From an uncultured Planctomycetota bacterium (GTDB lineage: Bacteria > Planctomycetota > Phycisphaerae > SM23-33), in the NCBI GenBank assembly GCA_903892515.1, contig CAITIS010000079.1:1-64000 (forward strand): a stretch of 64,000 bases of DNA, in the 5' to 3' direction. Below, in pieces: positions 16,360 to 24,442 of this stretch (position 1 is its first letter; each line of letters begins with the position of its first letter). The notes under the pieces were generated by a model that searched no databases, was not told the origin of the DNA, and saw only the letters and a list, made by a program, of their open reading frames with translations. Both the position numbers and the translations under genes were made by a program.

Positions 16360-18552
16360 TCAGTGCATGATTTGCATCTGGCTGGCCGGCGCGTTGGCCG
16401 GCAGATTGGCCAGCGCCAACTCGCGGTCGGAGAGGTACTTGAGGTCCTCAAATTGGTCGTCGCGCAGAATCACTGGCCGGATGAACGCGTACAGGGTCTG
16501 GCGGCTCTTGTCGTTGGTGTAGTTGCCGAAGGCGTACTTGATGATCGGGATGTCGCCGATCAGCGGGATCTTGTTCTCGGTCTGCTGGTTGTTTTCCCGG
16601 TTCAGGCCGCCCACGACGACGCAGTACCCGTCCGGCACGGTCACTTCGCTGTTAAGCTGGCTGGTGTTGCGCGGCGGCGGCACGCCCTCGCTACCGGTGC
16701 CGGTGAAGGCGTTGAGCGTGATGTTGTACTGCAGGGCCAAGTGCTCGCCCTCGCTGATGTGCGGCGTCAGCGTAATGGTCGTGCCGGCCGAGGCGTACCC
16801 GGCGAAACTGGTGCTCTGCGACGTGTTGGTGGCGTTGACGCTGGTGTAAGGCTCCTCAGATACCGCCGACAGCGTGGCGGCCGCGTTGTCGTTCACCAGG
16901 ATCTTGGGGGCCGAGACGACGCGGGCACGCGTGTCGTTGGCGATGGTCCGCAGCACTGCGTCGATGATGTTGGGGGCCAGAATGGCCGCCGTCAGGCCGG
17001 CTCCGGGCGTAACGAGCACGTCGCCGGTGTTGGGGTCGAGCTTGCCGATGCCGAAGTTCGACGCCAGCAGCGCCCGATTATTGTCCCACTTGAACAGGTG
17101 CGACATGTCCACGCCCCAGCTCAGGTCGTTGGTCGTATCCAGGACCACCAGCGTGACCTCCACCATCACCTGCGGCCGGCGCTTGTCCAGCACGGTGATG
17201 AGCTGGCGGTACATCGACTGGGTCGCCGGCGGGCCGATCACGATGATGGTGTTGGTGTTGGGGTCGGCCGTGACGATGGCCTTGTCCTTCGAGCCGCCTC
17301 CTCCGCCCAGAGACACTTCGGCGGAGTTGCCGCCCGGGGCCATGGCCGTGCCGCCCGATGGCTGGCTCGTCGGCGCGTGATAGTACGGCGGCGTGGGGAT
17401 GCTCATCGACCCAGGCGCAGCCGGCTGGGCGTTGGGGCCCTGGAAGTTCTCCCCGGCAATGCTGATCGTGGAAACGGCCGCCGGCGAGGCCGACGGAATG
17501 GCCGAGCCCGGCTGGGGTGGCATCTGGGCAAAGCTGCCGCTCCCGCCTTCGAGCGCCCGAATCGTCGCCAGCACGTTCGATGCCACCGCGTTGGTCAGCT
17601 TGTAAAAGCGGATGTTGGTTTCCTGCGGCTCGGGCTCGGCGATATCCAGCGCCTCGATCAAGCTGACGGCCTCGTCGGCCTGGCCGTTGGCGGCGATGAC
17701 CACGATCTGGTTGCCGCGCGGGCTGGCCGTCACAACCAGGTTTGGCGCGGTGGCCTTGCCCGGCGCCGCCACCTTGTCACGCTCCTCCAGCAGCATCGTC
17801 ACCTGCCGGGCCAGTTCGGTTGCGCTGCCGTGCTTGACGGTGATGAACCGCATGCTGGTCTGGGGCTTGGTGGTGTCCAGCAGGCTGATGAGTTCGGCCA
17901 CCTTGCGCAGGTTGAAGGCGTAATCCGAGACGATCAGGATGTTGCGGTCAGCCAGCGACACGCTGCTGCCGCCGGGCTTGGACAGGAAGGGCTTGATGGC
18001 CGCCTCGGCCGTCTGGACCGAACTGTTCTGCAACTGAAAGACCCGCGTGGAAAACTCGCCCACCTCGGCCCCAAGCAGCGGCGGCTGTACGCCCGGCAGG
18101 AAGGATGGCAGCATGTTGGCGGCATCCTGGCTGGGGACGATCTTCTTCCAGCCGGGCTGCTCGGCGTCGATCATCGCCAGGCCGGACATCTTCAGCACGG
18201 TTTGCAGGAAGCCCAGCAGCGAGTCCTTGGGGATCCGCGTGGGCGTGGTCAGCGTTATCCGCCGCTTAGCCAGCGATTCATCCTGAAAAATTATGTTCAG
18301 ACTCAGACGCTTGCTGACGTAGTCGATGAGCGTGCGAACTTCGATGTTCTCGGGGAAGACCAATTGCACCTGCTCGTCGGCAGGGGCGCTGGTGGGGCTT
18401 GATGCCACGATTGCCGGCCGCGGCACGGCCACGTTCCGCAGCAATGGCCGGACGGGCGCGGCCGGGGTGGTTGTCTGTGCTTGGCAGGGCAGGGAGAACA
18501 GCATAATGCCAAGTGCCACGATGCCTAGAGCTAACTTGCGGATGTGCGTCAT
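16360..18552 (-). CDS. gspD: Type II secretion secretin D
   Basis: 730 residues from MTHIRKLALGIVALG. A signal peptide ends near CQAQ. The periplasmic N0 domain (about 50-120) is followed by three N repeats with a Gly/Pro/Ser-rich insertion in the last (around 310-390), then the secretin beta-barrel near 480-690 with VVVGGLNRENNQQTENKIPL and the GDIPIIKYAFG motif. It forms the outer-membrane channel. AAGGA touches the ATG and GGGAGA lies further up; the longer frame to 18759 is not supported. It is the first gene of the operon. Confidence 0.92.
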   Translation of the reverse strand: MTHIRKLALGIVALGIMLFSLPCQAQTTTPAAPVRPLLRNVAVPRPAIVASSPTSAPADEQVQLVFPENIEVRTLIDYVSKRLSLNIIFQDESLAKRRITLTTPTRIPKDSLLGFLQTVLKMSGLAMIDAEQPGWKKIVPSQDAANMLPSFLPGVQPPLLGAEVGEFSTRVFQLQNSSVQTAEAAIKPFLSKPGGSSVSLADRNILIVSDYAFNLRKVAELISLLDTTKPQTSMRFITVKHGSATELARQVTMLLEERDKVAAPGKATAPNLVVTASPRGNQIVVIAANGQADEAVSLIEALDIAEPEPQETNIRFYKLTNAVASNVLATIRALEGGSGSFAQMPPQPGSAIPSASPAAVSTISIAGENFQGPNAQPAAPGSMSIPTPPYYHAPTSQPSGGTAMAPGGNSAEVSLGGGGGSKDKAIVTADPNTNTIIVIGPPATQSMYRQLITVLDKRRPQVMVEVTLVVLDTTNDLSWGVDMSHLFKWDNNRALLASNFGIGKLDPNTGDVLVTPGAGLTAAILAPNIIDAVLRTIANDTRARVVSAPKILVNDNAAATLSAVSEEPYTSVNATNTSQSTSFAGYASAGTTITLTPHISEGEHLALQYNITLNAFTGTGSEGVPPPRNTSQLNSEVTVPDGYCVVVGGLNRENNQQTENKIPLIGDIPIIKYAFGNYTNDKSRQTLYAFIRPVILRDDQFEDLKYLSDRELALANLPANAPASQMQIMH

Positions 18553-19000
18553 TCCTTTTTTCTCCCACATTGCGTAAAGCACATTGCACTCCGTCGGTAT
18601 GCCACGCGCTCCGCTGCGCGACCACGCCCCGGCCCAGATGGCTCCCTTGGGCCGAGTCTCAAGCATGGTCGGTCCAACCGTGTGGTGGCCACGAATCCAT
18701 CTGTGGCGCCGCCGTCGTGGCTTGCAACTCCAGCAGGGCCGGTATCGGTCAATGCCCACAGTTTAGCCGAGAAGTAATCCAGTACCCCATCGGGCCTAAC
18801 CTGATAATGGGGTCAGGTAGTCCACGGCGCGATATCCCTGAGGTAAATCCTAGGCGCGCAACGAGCAGGTTGGCGCGAAGTTGACGAGAAACGGTGGGAT
18901 GCGGAAGTGGGATGCGGAAGGCTGGAATTGAGCGTCGAGCCTTCCCTGACGTTCCGGCCGCATTTTCCGATTCCCGATTCAGGCTTCCCGATTCCTGGCT
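18553..19000. other. Intergenic region upstream of gspD with degenerate repeats
   Basis: It must contain the operon promoter, but I could not pick a convincing pair of boxes. Positions 18895-18925 repeat GGGATGCGGAAG twice, and 18955-18998 hold TTCCGATT/CCCGATTC units shared with gaps at 7.9 and 31.6 kb. No supported gene. Confidence 0.4.
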
Positions 19001-19870
19001 TTACCGAAGCTGGGCGTAGGCGATGAGCTTGTACGCCAGCCGGGCGGCCAGAAATTCTGTCTGGTTCGACGGCGGCAGGGGGCGGACCTCGACGATGTCG
19101 GCTGAGACCACCTGGCGTTCGGCAAACACCCGCCGCAGCAGGTCGCACAGTTCCAGCCAGCGCAGGCCGCCGGGCTCGGGCGTGCCGGTGCCGGGGGCTT
19201 CGGAGGGGTCGAGCCCGTCGATGTCCACGGTGATATAGACCTTTTCGCCCAGCAGGCTCAGCGTGCGCTCGATCCACTTGGGGTCGGAGCGGATGACGCG
19301 CGGGGTGATGAAGTTGGCCACTTGCTGGGGGCAGGCCTCGAACTCCTCCTTGGAGAAGTTGCGGATGCCGACCTGGGCGATCCGCGGTGTGATCTCCAGC
19401 ACGCGGCGCATGATGCAGGCGTGAGAGTGCCGGCTGTCCTTGTACACGTCGCGCAGGTCGGCGTGGGCGTCGATCTGCAGGACGGAAATCTCGCCGTGCG
19501 CCTGGGCAGCGGCCTTGACCAGCGGGTAGCTGATGCTGTGCTCGCCGCCTAAGGTCAGCAGGAACTTGCCGGCCTGGATGATCGGGTCGGCGGCCTTGGC
19601 CAGGCGGCGCATCTCCTCTTCGGGCGTGTCGGCCGGCGGCACCGGCGGCAGTGTGGCCACGCCGCACTGGAAGAATTCGGCCTTCAACTCGTCATCGAAC
19701 AACTCAACTTGCTCGGAGGCGGCGATGATCTGCGAGGGGCCGTCGCCCGTGCCGGTGGCGTAGCTGACCGTGCCCTCGTACGGGGCCGGCAGAATGAAGA
19801 ACCGCGCCGTCCTGGGGTCAGATAGTTCGTCCGGCAGGTTCAGGAAGTTGTTTTCGGGAAAAGGCAGCAT
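19001..19870 (-). CDS. speB: Agmatinase
   Basis: 289 residues; hydrolyses agmatine to putrescine and urea. Ureohydrolase metal ligands are visible in GGEHSISYP, DAHADLRD and DIDGLDPSEAPGTGTPEPGG. The start at 19870 has GAGGAAA about 6 bases upstream; the frame extends further only through a repeat. The arginine decarboxylase that makes its substrate lies just upstream on the same strand, separated by 339 bases of repeats. Together they give arginine to agmatine to putrescine. Confidence 0.92.
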   Translation of the reverse strand: MLPFPENNFLNLPDELSDPRTARFFILPAPYEGTVSYATGTGDGPSQIIAASEQVELFDDELKAEFFQCGVATLPPVPPADTPEEEMRRLAKAADPIIQAGKFLLTLGGEHSISYPLVKAAAQAHGEISVLQIDAHADLRDVYKDSRHSHACIMRRVLEITPRIAQVGIRNFSKEEFEACPQQVANFITPRVIRSDPKWIERTLSLLGEKVYITVDIDGLDPSEAPGTGTPEPGGLRWLELCDLLRRVFAERQVVSADIVEVRPLPPSNQTEFLAARLAYKLIAYAQLR

Positions 19871-19889
19871 GGCGATTTCCTCGCTAGGA

Positions 19890-20110
19890 TCCCGTGACAC
19901 GGGCGTCTCGCCCGTGCGTGTCATGGCCGTCTCGGCCGTGGGCTTGTCTTCGTAGCACAGCCGCCCTCGGCTGTGGTCTTTTCTGGGTGCCATGGCCTGA
20001 CGCTGCGTAGTCTTGCAGCGGCTGGCCATGCATAGCTAGTCCAACTTGTCGCTCCGCTCCGAGTTGGCCAAGCTATGGCACCCACTCATTCAAGCTATGG
20101 CACCCAAGCG
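19890..20110 (+). repeat. Hairpin element, copy e (variant arms)
   Basis: 19899-19943 carries hairpins of the form CACGGGCGTCTCGCCCGTG. 19955-19976 has the CACAGCCG/CGGCTGTG hairpin. The element itself has left arms CATGGCC/GGCCATG and CGCTGC/GCAGCG, right arms CATAGCT/AGCTATG and CCAAC/GTTGG around GTCGCTCCGCTC. The right end is repeated at 20068 and 20090. All stems differ from copies a-d yet still pair. Confidence 0.8.
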
Positions 20111-20209
20111 GCGGGGGTCATCCGCCTCTCGTTTGGGCGGTGACCATGTGCGACATCTGCCAGCATGGCCATCGCGAACAGCGTGCGAGTGACCATGCCA
20201 CCCACATTA

Positions 20210-20770
20210 TTACAGCAGGAAGACGGCGGCGGAGACTACCGTGGTCCACAGGCCGTTCTTGTCGCCTTCAGCCGTCTGGACGGTGGCCTGCGTGCGGACG
20301 ATCTTGCCGGACATTTTGTACACTTCGCGCCGGCTGTCGTAGGCGTCGTCGGGCTCGAAGGGGATGCCCAGCGTGGTGGCCAGCATGGTCGCGGCCATGT
20401 CTTCGACGAAGTCGCTCAGCTTGCTCTGCACCATGCCAAAGCCGTGATGCTCGCTGATGTAGCCGTAGTGCGAGCCGTCGGCGGGCAGGGCCAGACCGAT
20501 GCCCGCGCCCACCAGCCGGGAGGGCTCGTTGGTCGAGGCTTCGGCCAGGACGACGAAGGTGATCTGCCCGGGCTGGAGCTTATCCAGACCCTTGGAGCAG
20601 GAGATGATCTTACAGTTGGGCGGGAAGATGCTGGAGACGCGCACCAGATTGCACTTCTCGATGCCCGCCTGCCGCAGGGCCAATTCAAAGCTCTCCAAGC
20701 GCGTGCGGTGCTTCCCCACGCCTTTGGTAAAAAAGGCCTCGCGTGGCACCATGGGCGGCGTTCGTTCCAT
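20210..20770 (-). CDS. pdaD: Pyruvoyl-dependent arginine decarboxylase
   Basis: 186 residues. The self-processing site is seen in LVRVSSIFPPNC, where the chain is cut between the two serines and the second becomes the pyruvoyl group. Further family landmarks are TFVVLAEASTNEP and the Glu in GYISEHHGFG. It converts arginine to agmatine. AAGGAG lies 7 bases before the start at 20770. Its partner agmatinase follows downstream. This non-PLP enzyme is usual in archaea and scattered bacteria including planctomycetes. Confidence 0.9.
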   Translation of the reverse strand: MERTPPMVPREAFFTKGVGKHRTRLESFELALRQAGIEKCNLVRVSSIFPPNCKIISCSKGLDKLQPGQITFVVLAEASTNEPSRLVGAGIGLALPADGSHYGYISEHHGFGMVQSKLSDFVEDMAATMLATTLGIPFEPDDAYDSRREVYKMSGKIVRTQATVQTAEGDKNGLWTTVVSAAVFLL

Positions 20771-20888
20771 TTCTACTCCTTCCCGTGCTGCACCCAGTGC
20801 AGACGATTGCTGATTTTCTTGAGCGCGGATTATAGGTTTCCACCCCGGCCAGACAACGCCGGAAATTACAAAAACTTTCGCCCGGAGG

Positions 20889-21156
20889 TTGAACCACGGA
20901 GGTCACGGAGATCACGGAGGAAGACAAAGCCAGCGACGAACCACAAAGGGCACAAAGAGCGTTCCACAAAGGGCACCAGGAAAGAACAACAAAGAACTCA
21001 CCAGAAACGGCGTCAGAACAGCCTCACATCGATTGTCTTCGTGTCCTTTGTGGCGTCTTTTCTTTGTGTCTTTGTGGTTCAGTTGTTGTGTCGTTGTTGT
21101 TTCGATTTCTCCTCGCTCCGTGCTCTCCGTGTTCTCCGTGGTTGAAGTCGTTTCCC
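20889..21156. repeat. Nested inverted block of CACGGAG and CACAAAG units
   Basis: From the left: AACCACGGAGGTCACGGAG, then GAACCACAAAGGGCACAAAG, then about 60 unrelated bases, then the inverted partners TTTGTGTCTTTGTGGTTC and CTCCGTGTTCTCCGTGGTT. The open reading frame through it (NHGGHGDHGG..) is a by-product of the repeats, not a gene. It fills the gap between the decarboxylase and argH, so the argH promoter must lie in or beside it. Confidence 0.75.
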
Positions 21157-21167
21157 GGCGTGGTAGC

Positions 21168-22574
21168 ATGTCGGCCATGAACCAGCCAAAATCGTCCAAG
21201 CCCTGGCAGCACCGCCTGTCGGCCGATCCCGACCAGGCCACCAGCCACCTGCTGGCCTCCATCGACGTCGATGTGGCCTTGTACAAGTACGATATCGCCG
21301 GCTCGGTCGCCCACGCCACGATGCTCCAGAAGATCGGCATTCTCACCAAGGCAGAGCTGGACGCCGTCGTGGCCGGGCTCAAGGACGTGGCGGCCGATAT
21401 TGAATCGGGCACGCTCGCCATCGATCCGGCCTTGGAAGACATTCACATGGTCGTCGAGTCGGCCCTGATTCAGCGCATCGGCGAACCTGGCCGGAAGCTC
21501 CACACCGGGCGCAGCCGCAACGACCAGGTCGCCCTCGACCTGCGGCTGTGGGCCCGCGACGCCATCGACGACCTGCTCGAACTGGTGCGGAACCTGCAGC
21601 GCTGCCTGGTCGATCTGGCCGGCGAGCAAGGCCAGATCGTCATGCCCAGCTACACGCACATGCAGCGGGCCCAGCCGATCCTGTCTGGCCACCTGCTGCT
21701 GGCGTACGTCGAGATGCTTGAACGCGACGCTCAGCGGCTCATCGATGGCCGCACGCGCGTGAACATCTGCCCGCTGGGCAGCGGGGCCATCGCCGGCACG
21801 AGCATTCCGCTGGACCGCCTGAGCGTGGCGGCGCAGCTGGGTTTTGCGGACATCAGCCGCAATAGCCTCGACGCCACCAGCGACCGCGACTTCCTCGTCG
21901 AGCTGTGCTTCGACCTGGCCATGATGGCGACGCACCTGTCGCGGTGGGGCGAGGACTGGCTTTTGTTCTCCACCACGGAATTCGGCTTCCTGGAGCTTTC
22001 CGACGCGTACTGCACGTCCAGCTCGATGATGCCGCAGAAGAAGAACGCCGACACGCTGGAACTCATTCGCGGCAAGAGCGCCTCTGCCATCGCAGCTCTG
22101 GTGGGCATGCTCACGCTGGTCAAGTCGCTGCCGTCGGGCTATGGCCGAGATTTGCAGGACGATAAGCGCTTCACGCTGCCGGTCGTGGCGACGATGCGCT
22201 CGGCGCTGGTCGTGGCCGCGGGAATCGTCAGCACGGCCCGGTTCCGACCCGAGCGGATCAGCCAGGGACTCGACCGCGGCTTCCTGGATGCTACCGCCTT
22301 GGCGGAATACCTCGTCAACAAGGGCGTGGCCTTCCGCACTGCCCACCAGGTCGTCGGCGGCCTGGTCGCCCAGGCTGAGTCGCTGGGCAAGAGCCTCTCT
22401 GAATTGTCGCTCGAAACGCTGCGGCAGGCATGCGAGAAGATCGGCCCGGACGTGCAGGACAGCCTGACAGCGGCCAACGTGGTCAAGAACTACGCCCCCT
22501 CCGGCGCCGGCGGCTACCAGCAACTCAAGGAGCAACTGGCGTTCTGGCGTGAGGCGATCAAGTCCTGGGCATGA
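21168..22574 (+). CDS. argH: Argininosuccinate lyase
   Basis: 468 residues (465 if the ATG at 21177 is used). Last step of arginine synthesis: argininosuccinate to arginine and fumarate. Motifs in order: HTGRSRNDQVALDLRLW, YTHMQRAQPILSGH with the catalytic His, and the fumarase-superfamily loop SSSMMPQKKNADTLE. The earlier frame is repeat sequence. The stop overlaps the thiL start (ATGA). Arginine made here could feed the neighbouring decarboxylase. Confidence 0.93.
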   Translation: MSAMNQPKSSKPWQHRLSADPDQATSHLLASIDVDVALYKYDIAGSVAHATMLQKIGILTKAELDAVVAGLKDVAADIESGTLAIDPALEDIHMVVESALIQRIGEPGRKLHTGRSRNDQVALDLRLWARDAIDDLLELVRNLQRCLVDLAGEQGQIVMPSYTHMQRAQPILSGHLLLAYVEMLERDAQRLIDGRTRVNICPLGSGAIAGTSIPLDRLSVAAQLGFADISRNSLDATSDRDFLVELCFDLAMMATHLSRWGEDWLLFSTTEFGFLELSDAYCTSSSMMPQKKNADTLELIRGKSASAIAALVGMLTLVKSLPSGYGRDLQDDKRFTLPVVATMRSALVVAAGIVSTARFRPERISQGLDRGFLDATALAEYLVNKGVAFRTAHQVVGGLVAQAESLGKSLSELSLETLRQACEKIGPDVQDSLTAANVVKNYAPSGAGGYQQLKEQLAFWREAIKSWA

Positions 22575-23593
22575 AGGAATTCGACCTCATCCAGTGGATC
22601 TGCTCGCAGGCCAGCGCCAGCCCAACCGTTGAGGTAGGGCCCGGCGACGACTGCGCCGTGCTGCGCGTCGGCGGCGAGCAATTGCTCATCACCGTCGATC
22701 AGGTGCTCGACGGCGTGCATTTTGTGCTGTCGCGTGACGGGCCGGCCGCCGGTGGTCGCAAGGCTGTGGCCCGGAACCTGTCCGACATTGCGGCCATGGG
22801 CGGCGAACCCTTGGCCATGGTCGCCAGCGTGGCCTTGCCGATGGGCTTTGACGACGCGCAGGCGAAGGAACTCTACGACGGCATGCGGCGGATCGGCGAG
22901 CAACACGCCTGCCCGCTGGTCGGCGGGGACATCTCGGCCTGGAATCGCACGGCCGAGCGGCTGCAAATCTCCGTGACGGTGCTGGGCCTGTGCCGCGGCG
23001 TCGGCCCGGTGCTGCGTTCGACCGCCCGGCCGGGCGACGTCATCTGCGTCACCGGCGCACTGGGTGCGGCATGGCGAACTGCGCGGCACTTGAACTTCAC
23101 GCCGCGGCTGCGCGAAGGGCGGGTCCTGGCCCGCGACTACGCCGTCTCGGCTATGATCGATATCTCTGACGGCTTGGCGGCGGACCTGGGGCACATTGCG
23201 GCCATGAGCGGTGTCGGCGCGGTGCTTGATGCATTAGCGGTGCCGGTTCATCCCGACGCGACGGCGGCGTGTCAGCGGGCTGTGCCGGGTGGGCAACCCG
23301 TGCGGCATGGACAAACCCAGAGTCTCAGCCTGCCGATAGCACTGGAAATGGCCCTCTATGACGGCGAAGACTACGAGTTGTTGTTCACGCTGCCGCCGGA
23401 GCAGGCGGATCGGCTGCTGGCGGATCAGCAAAAAACGCGGGCAGGCCTGCCCGCCCTACAGGGCGTACCCGATCATCCATTCGACGTGCCGGTCAGCCGG
23501 ATCGGCGTGATTCGGTCTGAACCGGGGCTCTTCCTCGACCGCGCCGGCCGGTTGGACGCCATCGAGCCGCGCGGATGGGAGCATTCGACGTGA
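22571..23593 (+). CDS. thiL: Thiamine-monophosphate kinase with internal repeat insertions
   Basis: 340 residues; phosphorylates thiamine monophosphate to thiamine pyrophosphate. Seen: GPGDDCAVLRV near residue 24, DISDGLAADLG near 197, YDGEDYELLF near 260. The start overlaps the argH stop. Between the motifs near residues 222-250 and 285-300 the protein carries unusual segments. The second, KTRAGLPALQG, is encoded by a perfect 18-bp palindrome shared with intergenic repeats. The frame survives, so the enzyme may still work. Confidence 0.9.
   Translation: MKEFDLIQWICSQASASPTVEVGPGDDCAVLRVGGEQLLITVDQVLDGVHFVLSRDGPAAGGRKAVARNLSDIAAMGGEPLAMVASVALPMGFDDAQAKELYDGMRRIGEQHACPLVGGDISAWNRTAERLQISVTVLGLCRGVGPVLRSTARPGDVICVTGALGAAWRTARHLNFTPRLREGRVLARDYAVSAMIDISDGLAADLGHIAAMSGVGAVLDALAVPVHPDATAACQRAVPGGQPVRHGQTQSLSLPIALEMALYDGEDYELLFTLPPEQADRLLADQQKTRAGLPALQGVPDHPFDVPVSRIGVIRSEPGLFLDRAGRLDAIEPRGWEHST
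23437..23463. repeat. GCGGGC palindrome inside thiL
   Basis: GCGGGCAGGCCTGCCCGC (23437-23454) is perfectly self-complementary and is followed by CCTACAGGG. Related hairpins lie between genes near 26590, 39145, 60830 and 63631. Here the unit lies in a coding frame, in a loop region of ThiL. Confidence 0.7.
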
Positions 23594-23612
23594 TCGGTGT
23601 CGCCGCCTCTTT

Positions 23613-23840
23613 CGTGGCACAGCCGCCCTCGGCTGTGGTCGTTATGGCTGCCATAGGTTGAGCAAGGGTGCCAGAGTTGAGCAAGGGTGCCATAGGTTGA
23701 GCCGCGTCTTCTTGCGGCTCTACCTATGCCAGACGCGGCCGGCGCATTCGTCATGCATAGCTAGTCCACGTTGCCTCTTCGCGCCGACGTGTTCAAGCTA
23801 TGGCACCCTCTTGTCGGTAGTATGGGCGCCCTCGGCTGTG
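23613..23840 (+). repeat. Hairpin element, copy f, flanked by a 13-bp direct repeat
   Basis: GCCCTCGGCTGTG lies at 23625-23637 and again at 23828-23840. Left ends occur near 23645, 23665 and 23684; the left hairpin has arms GAGCCGC/GCGGCTC. The right hairpin has CATAGCT/AGCTATG and CACGT/ACGTG arms with a diverged loop. Right ends lie near 23795 and 23820. It separates thiL from tsaE. Confidence 0.78.
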
Positions 23841-23856
23841 AATCTTGGATAATTCA

Positions 23857-24285
23857 ATGACAGAGCAGTTCGTCAGTCACAACGTGGAAGAGACATACGA
23901 GTTCGGGCGGCAGTTCGCCGGGCGGCTCGCGGTCGGCGCTCTTGTGGCCCTGGAGGGCGATCTCGGCGCCGGCAAGACGGCCTTGGTGCGCGGCATCGCC
24001 AAGGGCCTGGGCGTCCAAGACGAGCGGATGGTCTCATCGCCGACCTACGTGCTGGTGCAGGAGTATCCCTGCACGCTGCCGATCTATCACATCGACCTGT
24101 ACCGCATGCGCCACCCCGGGCCCGAACTGGCCGACCTGGGGCTGCACGAAATGCTCGCCCACGGCGTGGTGCTGATCGAATGGGCCGAGCGGGCCGAAAA
24201 GCACCTGCCCCGGCCATTCTGGCGCATCCGGTTAGAACACTCCGGCCTGGAAGAACGCCAACTCACCATCAGCCGGGTCGAATAG
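23857..24285 (+). CDS. tsaE: tRNA threonylcarbamoyladenosine biosynthesis ATPase
   Basis: 142 residues. TsaE is the small P-loop ATPase that works with TsaB/TsaD in forming t6A at position 37 of ANN-decoding tRNAs. Walker A GDLGAGKTALVRG is near residue 34; SSPTYVLVQEYP and LIEWAERAEKHLP are family signatures. ATG at 23857 preferred over an in-frame TTG at 23845; the ribosome site is weak either way. It starts right behind a repeat element. Positions 24286-24379 hold nothing else recognisable. Confidence 0.92.
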   Translation: MTEQFVSHNVEETYEFGRQFAGRLAVGALVALEGDLGAGKTALVRGIAKGLGVQDERMVSSPTYVLVQEYPCTLPIYHIDLYRMRHPGPELADLGLHEMLAHGVVLIEWAERAEKHLPRPFWRIRLEHSGLEERQLTISRVE

Positions 24286-24379
24286 CAGCGCGTAGGGCGT
24301 GCAACTGGTTGCACGCGTTCGTGGCGGAGGGAAGCCGCGCCTCTCTGCTGGTGTCCTGGAAGAATTCCTGAAAGAATGG

Positions 24380-24408
24380 TTGACACCGTGTAGATGTGCC
24401 GATATACT
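24380..24408 (+). promoter_or_regulatory. Sigma-70-type promoter of the GntR-ABC operon
   Basis: TTGACA at 24380-24385, 17-base spacer, TATACT at 24403-24408. This is the best promoter match in the window. It is 35 bases before the start of the repressor gene. Confidence 0.8.
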
Positions 24409-24429
24409 GCATTAGTGAACTAGTGCAGT
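24406..24429 (+). promoter_or_regulatory. Inverted-repeat operator overlapping the -10 box
   Basis: Halves ACTGCATTAGTG and AACTAGTGCAGT form a near-perfect 24-base dyad. It overlaps the -10 box and the transcription start, so a bound repressor would block RNA polymerase. The likely binder is the GntR protein encoded immediately downstream, as in other YtrA-type operons; that link is inferred. Confidence 0.7.
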
Positions 24430-24442
24430 ACGCGGAGACGGC

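Noticed and set aside
15721-18402. Open frame of 893 codons on the plus strand opposite gspE and gspD
   Set aside because: It is antisense to two well-supported genes, has a His/Arg/Gly-rich composition typical of GC-rich shadow frames, and has no ribosome site or domain.
18813-19667. 284-codon minus-strand frame overlapping agmatinase
   Set aside because: Same strand but another frame; it is Arg/Ala/Pro-rich without motifs, while the agmatinase frame holds all metal-binding motifs.
20889-21167. N-terminal extension of argH reading NHGGHGDHGG and so on
   Set aside because: It is translation of an intergenic repeat block; argH of normal length begins at 21168 or 21177.
21024-22535. Open frame of 503 codons antisense to argH
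   Set aside because: argH motifs are unambiguous on the plus strand; the antisense frame is a codon-bias by-product.
24286-24380. Possible riboswitch or attenuator before the GntR gene
   Set aside because: The only strong signals there are a standard promoter and a DNA dyad centred on the transcription start, which would not be in the leader RNA as a structure.
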